Shown here in pieces: positions 24,619-32,258 of a stretch of 64,000 nucleotides of DNA. Source of the DNA: CAJXZP01 sp963974475. Lineage in GTDB: Bacteria > Bacteroidota > Bacteroidia > Flavobacteriales_G > Salibacteraceae. The translations under genes and the position numbers were made by a program. Within the stretch, counting starts at the first letter, position 1. Each line of letters opens with the position of its first letter. Below the pieces are notes generated by a model, which worked only from the letters and a program-made list of their open reading frames with translations, was not told where the DNA came from and did not search any database. The DNA lies in NCBI GenBank assembly GCA_963974475.1, contig CAXBCR010000006.1, positions 62,001 through 126,000 of the forward strand, given 5' to 3'.

Positions 24619-25314
24619 TTAATTGCTCTTTCGTTTATACCTATCCAATAACTGAAAAAGCACGAGATTTAATATAATCAATGAAAATGCATATATGATA
24701 TCCTCTATTGGAATGGTGCCAATTCTAAAACCTATATTTTGAGCGTTATTATACCAAACAACCTCTCCTTCTATTCCACTACCGGTTAAAACCCCGTTTA
24801 CGACAAAAAATGGTAAGAGCATTACGAGAAATGTTAAGTAGAATTTTCTAAGTAAAGAAGCATCTATTACATAGGCAAAAACCAGAACAATAATTCCAAA
24901 AACCATATCGACTAACGTGTACATTCTTTCATGATACATCACCGCTAACACAAGCATCAGTACCAATAAAACAACCGTTATTATATTCACCGATTGATTA
25001 GAAATTTTAACGCTGTGCCAAAGGGTGGTTAGTGCATAATGCGTAAAAATACAGGCGTAAGGAATAGCAATAAAGAAAAACCACTCTTCTACAGGTAAAT
25101 CAAGCAAATAATGACCGGAAAGGTAGTTTTCATTAAACCCCCAGAATCCGGATTGGGTAAACCAAATATCCCAAAGAACAAATGGAATTAAAGAAATAAT
25201 AATAGCCGAAAACAATAAGCTCCATTTTTTATGTAATTGAATTCTTGGATGAAAACTTACCAAGAAAGGAACTGAAATAGCCAACAAATTAACAATCCAA
25301 TATAACGACATCAC
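24619..25314 (-). CDS. crtY: Lycopene beta-cyclase, fused CrtYcd-type membrane protein
   Basis: The 231-residue integral membrane protein has about six to seven hydrophobic helices. It carries the lycopene cyclase domain hallmark PVEEWFFFIAIPY in the N-terminal half and a second copy-like motif TIPIEDIIYAFSLI near the end, the signature of fused CrtYc-CrtYd cyclases found in Flavobacteria and archaea. It would convert linear lycopene to beta-carotene in the inner membrane. The stop of crtZ is adjacent to its start (25314/25315), so translation is coupled within the crtI-crtB-unknown-crtZ-crtY operon. Confidence 0.9.
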   Translation of the reverse strand: MMSLYWIVNLLAISVPFLVSFHPRIQLHKKWSLLFSAIIISLIPFVLWDIWFTQSGFWGFNENYLSGHYLLDLPVEEWFFFIAIPYACIFTHYALTTLWHSVKISNQSVNIITVVLLVLMLVLAVMYHERMYTLVDMVFGIIVLVFAYVIDASLLRKFYLTFLVMLLPFFVVNGVLTGSGIEGEVVWYNNAQNIGFRIGTIPIEDIIYAFSLIILNLVLFQLLDRYKRKSN

Positions 25315-25779
25315 TTATTGTTTTTTAGCAAATTGCTGGTAATATTTGAAAGGCACCCATAACATACCAAAACATTCTCCTTCCTCTTTGCCCAAGTGTT
25401 TATGATGCATTTTATGAGCTCTTCTTATCGCTAATAAATAAGGGTTTTTAGTATGTGTTAATACCCGAATACGCTGATGAATAAACAAATCATGTATAAA
25501 AAAATATACCGCCCCATATAGTGTCACTCCAAGCGCAATGGCTCCAGGAACAAACCAATTGAAAATAGACCATAACAAGAAATTGATGATAGCAATGACC
25601 GAAAACAGAATGAAGAAACTATCATTTAATTCAAAGAAAGAATCATGCTTATTTTTAACATGATGGTCTTCGTGCAAATTCCAAAACATGCCATGCATTA
25701 TATATTTATGCATCCACCATGCAACGCCTTCCATGAAGAGAAACGTGATAAATACTATTCCTAAAATCACCATTGTCAT
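25315..25779 (-). CDS. crtZ: Beta-carotene hydroxylase (CrtZ type)
   Basis: The 154-residue membrane di-iron oxygenase has the histidine boxes of the fatty-acid hydroxylase/CrtZ family: HKYIMHG (HxxxxH), HEDHH, HDLFIH and HKMHHKH, set between hydrophobic helices. CrtZ adds hydroxyl groups at C3 of the beta-ionone rings, turning beta-carotene into zeaxanthin. It lies two bases after the unknown secreted-protein gene and abuts crtY, in pathway order. The size fits flavobacterial CrtZ. Confidence 0.92.
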   Translation of the reverse strand: MTMVILGIVFITFLFMEGVAWWMHKYIMHGMFWNLHEDHHVKNKHDSFFELNDSFFILFSVIAIINFLLWSIFNWFVPGAIALGVTLYGAVYFFIHDLFIHQRIRVLTHTKNPYLLAIRRAHKMHHKHLGKEEGECFGMLWVPFKYYQQFAKKQ

Positions 25780-25781
25780 TC

Positions 25782-26297
25782 TTAATTAAGTTCAATTTTT
25801 TCGAGCTCCATCAATCCATAATCCTCGTTTCCGGTATTAATTAAAGTGCGTATTATAAATTCTTTGGTTTGTAAAGAAACGGTTGATTCTTGAATGTTTG
25901 ATTTAATGTAATCGAGGTCATTTTCAATATCACCACTATACCCTAAAAAGCTTGGAACACTTAATTGTACCACGCATCTTAAATAGATACTTTCAATATT
26001 TTTATCTTCAATAATGCAAGCTTCCAATTGTTTACTGCCTTTCCAAAAATATTTCAATTTGGTATATGGAGAAAAAACATATTGCGCCAAAGCAGACTGA
26101 GAGACCGCTTTATAACTCGTAATTATCACGCTATCTTCTAAAGAAGAAGCAACTGTTGGAGAATTTACAATCCACAAAAAATCATTTTCTGAAGTCGCAT
26201 TTTCAAATCGTGTTCGTATACTATCGGAATCATATTGAGCAGTTGAAGTGGAATTAAAACCCAAAATCAAACTTAAGAATACTAAGAATCGTAGCAT
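25782..26297 (-). CDS. Uncharacterised exported protein inside the carotenoid operon
   Basis: The 171-residue product begins with a signal peptide (MLRFLVFLSLILGFNSTSTAQ, cleavage after about residue 21) and is otherwise soluble, with a predicted mix of helices and the phrase KYFWKGSKQLEACIIEDKN. It has two cysteines. I do not recognise a family. Its start codon overlaps the end of crtB and crtZ follows 2 bases after its stop, so it is translationally locked into the operon. A role in placing, protecting or exporting the pigment is possible but only inferred from position. Confidence 0.75.
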   Translation of the reverse strand: MLRFLVFLSLILGFNSTSTAQYDSDSIRTRFENATSENDFLWIVNSPTVASSLEDSVIITSYKAVSQSALAQYVFSPYTKLKYFWKGSKQLEACIIEDKNIESIYLRCVVQLSVPSFLGYSGDIENDLDYIKSNIQESTVSLQTKEFIIRTLINTGNEDYGLMELEKIELN

Positions 26298-27136
26298 TAC
26301 ATTAAATTTAACTTGTAATTAAAAAATGATTTCGCCAACAACGCCATTTTCACAGGATTGCTAACCCTTATCCTACTTTCCTTAATGTCTTCCACATCTG
26401 CTCTAATGATTTTTGTAAGCAATCTCTTGTAGTACAAATAGGCGGTATATACCCCAAAACGTGCTTCAAGGGGAAGTTTCTTTACCCCTTCATACGCCTC
26501 TTTAAAATCATCTTGAATTTCAGCAATAATAATGTCTTTCGTATGCGCATTAAATGATTGATTATTTAAATGTGGGAAATACGTTCGGTCTAATAATTCA
26601 ATATCATCTTTTAAATCTCTTAAGAAATTTACCTTTTGAAAAGCGCTACCCAATTTCATTGCCGAGTATTTTAAGTCTTCATACTGTTCATCATTTCCGT
26701 TTACAAAAATTTTCAAACACATTAAACCCACCACATCTGCCGAACCATAAATGTAGGTATTATAGTCCTCCATAGAAGTATAATCCTTCTTATATAAATC
26801 GGCTCTCATACTATCCATAAATGCATCAATGAGTTCATTCGGAATATTATACTTGAACACCACTTCTTGAAATGCGTTTAAAATCGGGTTTAAGCTAATT
26901 TTATTTTGTAAGGCTAAAACCAAATCCGATTCCAATTTAGCGAATAACATTTCCTTGTCATACGCATGAAATGAATCCACAATTTCGTCCGCCAATCGCA
27001 CAAAACCATAAACGCCATGAATCGCACCTTGAATTTTTGGCGATAACATTTTAACAGCTAGAGAAAAAGAGGTACTGTAGGCCTGGGTAACGTTTTTACT
27101 ACACTCCACAGACATTTCATCGAATAAATGCTTCAT
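26297..27136 (-). CDS. crtB: Phytoene synthase
   Basis: CrtB condenses two geranylgeranyl diphosphates to phytoene. The 279-residue product shows both Asp-rich Mg-diphosphate sites: VRLADEIVDS (about residues 46-55) and FLRDLKDDIELLDRTYFP (about 171-188). Squalene/phytoene synthase fold, all helical, peripheral membrane. It is 13 bases downstream of crtI on the same strand. The window holds no GGPP synthase (crtE), so that precursor enzyme must be encoded elsewhere. Confidence 0.95.
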   Translation of the reverse strand: MKHLFDEMSVECSKNVTQAYSTSFSLAVKMLSPKIQGAIHGVYGFVRLADEIVDSFHAYDKEMLFAKLESDLVLALQNKISLNPILNAFQEVVFKYNIPNELIDAFMDSMRADLYKKDYTSMEDYNTYIYGSADVVGLMCLKIFVNGNDEQYEDLKYSAMKLGSAFQKVNFLRDLKDDIELLDRTYFPHLNNQSFNAHTKDIIIAEIQDDFKEAYEGVKKLPLEARFGVYTAYLYYKRLLTKIIRADVEDIKESRIRVSNPVKMALLAKSFFNYKLNLM

Positions 27137-27149
27137 AATAATATGTTTT

Positions 27150-28607
27150 TTATGATTGTTGAATTAAATTAGAAACGAGTTTTCCTGAAATTAAAGCAGG
27201 AGGAACTCCAGGACCGGGAACGGTTAATTGTCCGGTAAAAAATAGATTTTTCACTTTATTACTTTTTAATTTTGGTCTAAGAAAAGCGGTTTGAGTGAGG
27301 GTATTCGCCATTCCATACGCATTTCCTTTGTAAGAGTTATAGTCCTCTTTAAAATCGTTTACACAATAAGATTCCTTAAACATCACATTTGACCGAACCG
27401 ACTGTTTGGTGATTTCTTCTAGGCGATTAATAATAATGTCAAAATATTTATTTCTTAATTCTTCGGTGTCTTCTAAATCAGTAGCTAGTGGAATAAGAAA
27501 AATTGCCGCTTCCTTACCATTTGGAGCTACGGTATCATCTGTAATACTTGGAAAACTGGCATAAAACAAAGGGTTAGTGGGCCATTTAGGGTCGTCATAA
27601 ATTTCTACCGCATGCGCATCAAAAGGCACATCAAAAAACAGCGAATGGTGCAATACGTTTTTTAATTTCTTATCAAACCCAACATAAAACAATAACGAGG
27701 AAGGCGCCATTACTCTTTTTTGCCAATAACTCTGACTGTACCGTTGAAAACGAGATTCCAATAAACTTTCCGAATGTTGGTAATCTGCACCAGAGATAAC
27801 AATGTCTGCGTAAACAATATAATCGTTCACGGTTACCGATTCTACCTCTTGATTCTCGTTTACATTTATTTGAGATATGTTAGAATTAGTAACAAATTTG
27901 ACTCCCAATTCTTCTGCCAATTGTATGATTCCATCTACCACAGAACGCATTCCACCTTTAGGATACCATGTCCCTAATCCGAAATCCGCATAATTCATGA
28001 AACTATAAAAAGCGGGGGTTTTGGATGGTTTAGCACCCAAAAAAAGAACTGGAAATTCTAGAATTTGTCGGAGCTTAGGGCTTTTGAAATTTTTCCTAAC
28101 CATCCCCGTAATAGTGGTGGCAAATTGGGCGAGTTCAGTAACTGTTTTTGGAGTAACCAATTCTAATGGACTCAATCCTGGTTTGTACACCAAATCTTGA
28201 ATGGCAATTTCATAATTCGACTTCGCCTTTGAAATAAACTTTTCCAAAGCTAAACCCGCACCTTTTTCTTCTGTTTCAAATCGCTGAATAATTTCGCTAG
28301 GTTCATTTGAAATATCAATGCAATCATCTTGACCAAAATAAACACGGTAAGCAGGGCCAAGTTTTTCTAACGAATAATAATCGGAAGGAGATTTTCCAAA
28401 ATCAGAAAAAAACTTTTCAAAAACATCAGGCATCCAATACCAGGTTGGGCCCATATCAAACTTAAACCCGTCACGAACATATTGTCGAGCTCTACCTCCT
28501 AATTGGTTGTTTTTTTCGTGAATTTCTACTTGAAAGCCGTTCTGCGCCATGTAACATGCTGCAGAAAGTGAGGAAAATCCAGAACCTATAATTATTGCTT
28601 TTTTCAT
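27150..28607 (-). CDS. crtI: Phytoene desaturase
   Basis: CrtI removes hydrogens from phytoene to make lycopene, using FAD. The 485-residue protein starts MKKAIIIGSGFSSLSAACYM with the dinucleotide-binding GSGFSSLSAA, continues with the GGRARQYVRDGFKFDMGPTWYW region, and ends with the carotenoid-desaturase signature LFFTGQLTVPGPGVPPALISG. The ATG at 28607 is chosen because the FAD motif normally lies at the very start; the frame opens 11 codons earlier, inside the promoter. It is the first gene of the crt operon and follows a TATATTTG promoter box. Confidence 0.95.
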   Translation of the reverse strand: MKKAIIIGSGFSSLSAACYMAQNGFQVEIHEKNNQLGGRARQYVRDGFKFDMGPTWYWMPDVFEKFFSDFGKSPSDYYSLEKLGPAYRVYFGQDDCIDISNEPSEIIQRFETEEKGAGLALEKFISKAKSNYEIAIQDLVYKPGLSPLELVTPKTVTELAQFATTITGMVRKNFKSPKLRQILEFPVLFLGAKPSKTPAFYSFMNYADFGLGTWYPKGGMRSVVDGIIQLAEELGVKFVTNSNISQINVNENQEVESVTVNDYIVYADIVISGADYQHSESLLESRFQRYSQSYWQKRVMAPSSLLFYVGFDKKLKNVLHHSLFFDVPFDAHAVEIYDDPKWPTNPLFYASFPSITDDTVAPNGKEAAIFLIPLATDLEDTEELRNKYFDIIINRLEEITKQSVRSNVMFKESYCVNDFKEDYNSYKGNAYGMANTLTQTAFLRPKLKSNKVKNLFFTGQLTVPGPGVPPALISGKLVSNLIQQS

Positions 28608-28680
28608 TTTGTTTAACAAATATACAAATTCATTAAACAAAACAAAGTTTTGTTCTAATTATTTAACAAAAGGTTAAACA
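28608..28680 (-). promoter_or_regulatory. crtI operon promoter with repeated GTTAAACAA-type motifs
   Basis: On the minus strand, CAAA/TTTG at 28643-28646 and TATATTTG at 28617-28624 form a consensus promoter with an 18-base spacer. The palindrome TTTGTT-T-AACAAA (28608-28620) overlaps the -7 box and touches the ATG; related motifs occur at 28632-28641, 28662-28670 and 28673-28680. These are candidate sites for the neighbouring MerR/CarH-like protein. The 5' leader would be under about 10 bases. Confidence 0.6.
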
Positions 28681-29567
28681 CTTTTTAGTAAGTCACTAAT
28701 TTTATCATGAACACTAATTTGACTAGAAATAGATGAAACATCCAATCCTTTGGTGTTTCGACCCAATATATACAGGTGTTCATTTTTATTTTCTAATAGC
28801 AAAGATGTAAATTTCTCCAGATACTTTGGCACCATATTCATTTCAGGGGCAACGGTAAAATAACTAATGAAAGTGATGTTATTGAAAATCTTTTTTAATT
28901 CTAACAGATTTTCAACAGGTACCGAAGGACCTAAATAAATGGATTTATATCCTTTAAGCAGTAATTCAAAATGCAGATACATTAGGCCTAACTCGTGAAT
29001 TTCATTTAAGGGTAAAAACAATACGAATGTATTGTCTGCATTAGGACTAGCCCCTTGTACCCGCTCAATATTAATTTGAAGTTTTTGTTGTATTAAGGTA
29101 GAGATGAAATGCTCATGTGCTGGAGTAATAGTGTTCGTCATCCATAACAATCCTATTTCATCAAGCAACTGTAAAAACGTACCCTGAAAGATTTCCCGGA
29201 ACGAGCATGTAGCTAGCATTTTATTGTAGGTAACATCAAATAGCTCTTGGTCAAAGTTTAACATCGCTACCTTAAAGGTGCTTATATAAAGCTTATCCGA
29301 ATCATTATTTAGAGACAGCTCTTTCACCTTAGAATAGATTTCTGAATCCGAAAACTCAGCAATTTTTGAAACCTTTATTCCATTATCATTTAGAAACGCA
29401 ACATTCAATAACTTTTGTAACCCAACGATATTATAAGTTCTAATATTTGTATCAGACCTTTCTGGTGTAAGCAATGCATACCTCTTTTCCCAAATTCTAA
29501 TAGTGTGTGCTTTCACACCACTTAAATTTTCCAAGTCCTTTATCGAAAAACTAGTTTTTACTCCCAC
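28674..29567 (-). CDS. CarH-like MerR regulator with cobalamin-binding domain
   Basis: The 297-residue protein has an N-terminal MerR helix-turn-helix (SIKDLENLSGVKAHTIRIWEKRY, residues 8-30), a helical cap domain and a Rossmann-like B12-binding domain. The two CarH signatures are present: W142-x9-E152-H153 and E189-I-H191-E-L-G194. In Thermus CarH these hold adenosylcobalamin in a light-sensitive repressor of carotenoid genes. The residue after the Trp, His132 in Thermus CarH and a cobalt ligand after illumination, is Met143 here. The gene is directly upstream of the crt operon on the same strand, so light- and B12-dependent control of pigment is likely. Confidence 0.9.
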   Translation of the reverse strand: MGVKTSFSIKDLENLSGVKAHTIRIWEKRYALLTPERSDTNIRTYNIVGLQKLLNVAFLNDNGIKVSKIAEFSDSEIYSKVKELSLNNDSDKLYISTFKVAMLNFDQELFDVTYNKMLATCSFREIFQGTFLQLLDEIGLLWMTNTITPAHEHFISTLIQQKLQINIERVQGASPNADNTFVLFLPLNEIHELGLMYLHFELLLKGYKSIYLGPSVPVENLLELKKIFNNITFISYFTVAPEMNMVPKYLEKFTSLLLENKNEHLYILGRNTKGLDVSSISSQISVHDKISDLLKSV

Positions 29568-29581
29568 AATATTTATTTTGT

Positions 29582-29623
29582 TTCATGATTCATGAACAAA
29601 GTTAAACAATTTATTTACATTTG
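29582..29623 (+). promoter_or_regulatory. Divergent regulatory region between the CarH-like gene and the TonB receptor gene
   Basis: A perfect palindrome TTCATGA-T-TCATGAA is at 29582-29596, GTTAAACAAT (like the sites at the crtI promoter) is at 29601-29610, and a plus-strand -7 box TACATTTG is at 29616-29623. The region may serve both genes. Confidence 0.5.
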
Positions 29624-29639
29624 CAGCAAATATCCACTT

Positions 29640-32048
29640 ATGAAAGGTAAAAAAATTTCGGTCTTATTTATGTTACTTATTTCTGTAACATTCGGTTTCT
29701 CTCAAACTGGAAGCATTAAAGGCCGTATTTATAATGAAATAAATAATGAACCTATTCCATTTGCGAATGTATTGATAGATAGTACCCAAACTGGAGCATT
29801 ATCTGACATTGATGGGAATTATGAAATAAAGAACCTAAAACCCGGTATATATAATGTGGTTTGTAGCACTATCGGTTTTTCTAAAGGAATGTTTTATGAA
29901 ATTCAAGTGACCTCTGCAAAGTCTACCACACTCGACATTCCTTTAACGGAAAGCTCTACCAAATTAGAAGAGTTTGAAATTGTAGCTAGTCCTTTTCAAA
30001 GAAGTGAAGAAAGTCCAATAAGTATGCGGACTATTAATGCAGCTGAAATTTATAGAAATCCGGGTGGAAATAGAGATATATCTAAGGTTATTCAAATATT
30101 ACCTGGGGTAGCTTCATCCGCTTCATTCCGTAATGATATTATTGTACGTGGAGGTTCACCAAGTGAAAACCGCTTTTTCTTAGATGGAATTGAAGTACCC
30201 AACATAAACCATTTTGCTACCCAAGGCTCTTCAGGAGGACCGGTAGGAATGATTAATGTAAATTTTATTCAAGAGGTAAATTTCTTGGCTGGTGCGTTTC
30301 CAGCCAACCGTGGAAATGCGTTAAGTTCTGTCATGGAATTTAAACAGATTGAAGGGAATAAGGATAAACTATCAGGTAATGTAATGCTAGGTTCTAGCGA
30401 TTTAGGGGTAACTATTAATTCGCCTTTGGGTAAAAAATCTTCTTTAATTTTTTCAGCTAGACGGTCATATCTCCAATTTCTTTTCAGTGCTTTAAAGCTC
30501 CCATTTTTGCCTACTTATAACGATTTTCAGTACAAGCATACCTTTCGATTTAACTCAAAAAACACGTTAAACATTATTGGGTTAGCCGCTATTGATGATT
30601 TTGAATTAAACACTTCTGTAAACGATGGGGAAACTGACCAAGAGCAGATAGAACGTAATAATTATATATTAAACAACCTTCCTATAAGCACCCAATGGAA
30701 TTATACACTAGGAGCAAATTATACCCACTTTTCTAACAAAAGCTATCAAACCCTTGTGGTAAGTAGAAACGCACTAAATAATGAGTCGATTAAGTATGAA
30801 CAAAACGTAGAAACCCCTGAGAACCTCATCCTAAATTATACATCACGCGAAACGGAGAATAAAATCCGTGTGGAAAATACGTACCGAGAAAACGGTTGGA
30901 AATGGAATATTGGAGGCGGTGCACAATCTGTGGATTATTATAACTCCACATTCAATAGAAAAGTGATTGATGGAAATGTGCAAACCATTGATTTCAATTC
31001 ATCACTTACCTTTCAAAAATTTGAATTGTTTACACAATTAAGCAAATCGGTGTTAAAAGAACGCTTGGCCTTATCTTTTGGTTTGCGAACTGATTTCAAT
31101 AATTATTCGAGCGATATGAGTAATCCTTTGAAACAACTTTCACCTCGCTTATCCTTGTCGTATGTGATTACTTCTAAGTTAAATGCAAATTTCAATATTG
31201 GCAGATACTATCAGTTACCTGCTTACACCATTTTAGGCTATCGTGATGCTAACCAAACATTAGTCAACAAAGCCAATGGTGTAACCTATATCAATTCAGA
31301 CCATATTGTGGCTGGGTTAGAATATTTACCCAAACCAGCCACCAAAATAACGGTGGAGGCTTTTCATAAATGGTATAACAATTACCCATTTTCCTTAAAC
31401 GACAGCATTTCATTAGCTAATTTAGGAAGTGATTTTGGAGTTTTAGGAAACGAACCTGTGGTGTCTATTTCTACCGGAAGGTCTTACGGTTTGGAGTTTT
31501 TTGTCCAACAAAAATTAACCTCTAGTATTTATGGCATACTCTCCTATACTTGGGTGAGAAGTGAGTTTAAAGATAAAAATAACAACCCCGTAGCCTCATC
31601 TTGGGATAACAAACACGTATTGAACGTAACCGCAGGAAAAAAATTCAAAAAGAATTGGGAAATCGGAGCTAAATTCAGACTTCTTGGTGGCGCTCCTTAT
31701 ACGCCTATTGATGTGGCTACATCTTCCTTAAAAGCAAATTGGGATGTAACCAATCAAGGCCTCCCAGATTATAACAAATTGAATACGGAAAGACTTTCCC
31801 TTTCGCATGGGTTAGATATTCGAGTAGATAAAAAGTGGTATTTTAAAGAATGGTCATTAAACGCGTATTTGGATATTCAAAACGTGTATAATTTTCAATC
31901 GCAAGCCCCTCCCTATTTAGATGTGGTTAGAGATGGAAATGGCTCACCTATTGAAAATCCGGCAAATCAAAATGCTTATTTAACCCGTCAAATATCAAAT
32001 TCAAGCGGAACGGTTCTTCCGTCTGTTGGCCTGATGATTGAGTTTTAA
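29640..32048 (+). CDS. TonB-dependent outer-membrane receptor
   Basis: The 802-residue product has a signal peptide (ending TFGFSQ), a carboxypeptidase-regulatory-like domain (SIKGRIYNEINNEPIPFANVLID, about 25-105), a plug domain (ISKVIQILPGVASSASFRNDIIVRGGSPSENRFF split over the segment 155-190) and a 22-strand barrel to the C-terminus, ending GLMIEF. The start at 29640 is preferred because the promoter box lies at 29616-29623, downstream of the earlier frame opening at 29592. It is probably a substrate importer energised by TonB; the ligand is unknown, and no SusD partner is nearby. It diverges from the CarH-like gene, so B12 or light control is possible. Confidence 0.9.
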   Translation: MKGKKISVLFMLLISVTFGFSQTGSIKGRIYNEINNEPIPFANVLIDSTQTGALSDIDGNYEIKNLKPGIYNVVCSTIGFSKGMFYEIQVTSAKSTTLDIPLTESSTKLEEFEIVASPFQRSEESPISMRTINAAEIYRNPGGNRDISKVIQILPGVASSASFRNDIIVRGGSPSENRFFLDGIEVPNINHFATQGSSGGPVGMINVNFIQEVNFLAGAFPANRGNALSSVMEFKQIEGNKDKLSGNVMLGSSDLGVTINSPLGKKSSLIFSARRSYLQFLFSALKLPFLPTYNDFQYKHTFRFNSKNTLNIIGLAAIDDFELNTSVNDGETDQEQIERNNYILNNLPISTQWNYTLGANYTHFSNKSYQTLVVSRNALNNESIKYEQNVETPENLILNYTSRETENKIRVENTYRENGWKWNIGGGAQSVDYYNSTFNRKVIDGNVQTIDFNSSLTFQKFELFTQLSKSVLKERLALSFGLRTDFNNYSSDMSNPLKQLSPRLSLSYVITSKLNANFNIGRYYQLPAYTILGYRDANQTLVNKANGVTYINSDHIVAGLEYLPKPATKITVEAFHKWYNNYPFSLNDSISLANLGSDFGVLGNEPVVSISTGRSYGLEFFVQQKLTSSIYGILSYTWVRSEFKDKNNNPVASSWDNKHVLNVTAGKKFKKNWEIGAKFRLLGGAPYTPIDVATSSLKANWDVTNQGLPDYNKLNTERLSLSHGLDIRVDKKWYFKEWSLNAYLDIQNVYNFQSQAPPYLDVVRDGNGSPIENPANQNAYLTRQISNSSGTVLPSVGLMIEF

Positions 32049-32237
32049 TTTATTGCCTACTATCCACCAAATTGCACAATAGACAAACCATAAATTTGTG
32101 GGTGTTCAAAAATTAATATTCAAAAAAATCGACATGAATAATTAGCGAATTGGTTACCAAACGGTACAACCCAAAAAGCTGCTAATTATATTAACAATAT
32201 CCATTTCAGATTCTCCATTTTTACAGAACGTTTTCAC

Positions 32238-32245
32238 TATTTTTG
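32238..32245 (+). promoter_or_regulatory. -7 box of uvrA
   Basis: TATTTTTG, 14 bases upstream of the uvrA ATG at 32259. Confidence 0.5.
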
Positions 32246-32258
32246 AGCCTCTCAAATT

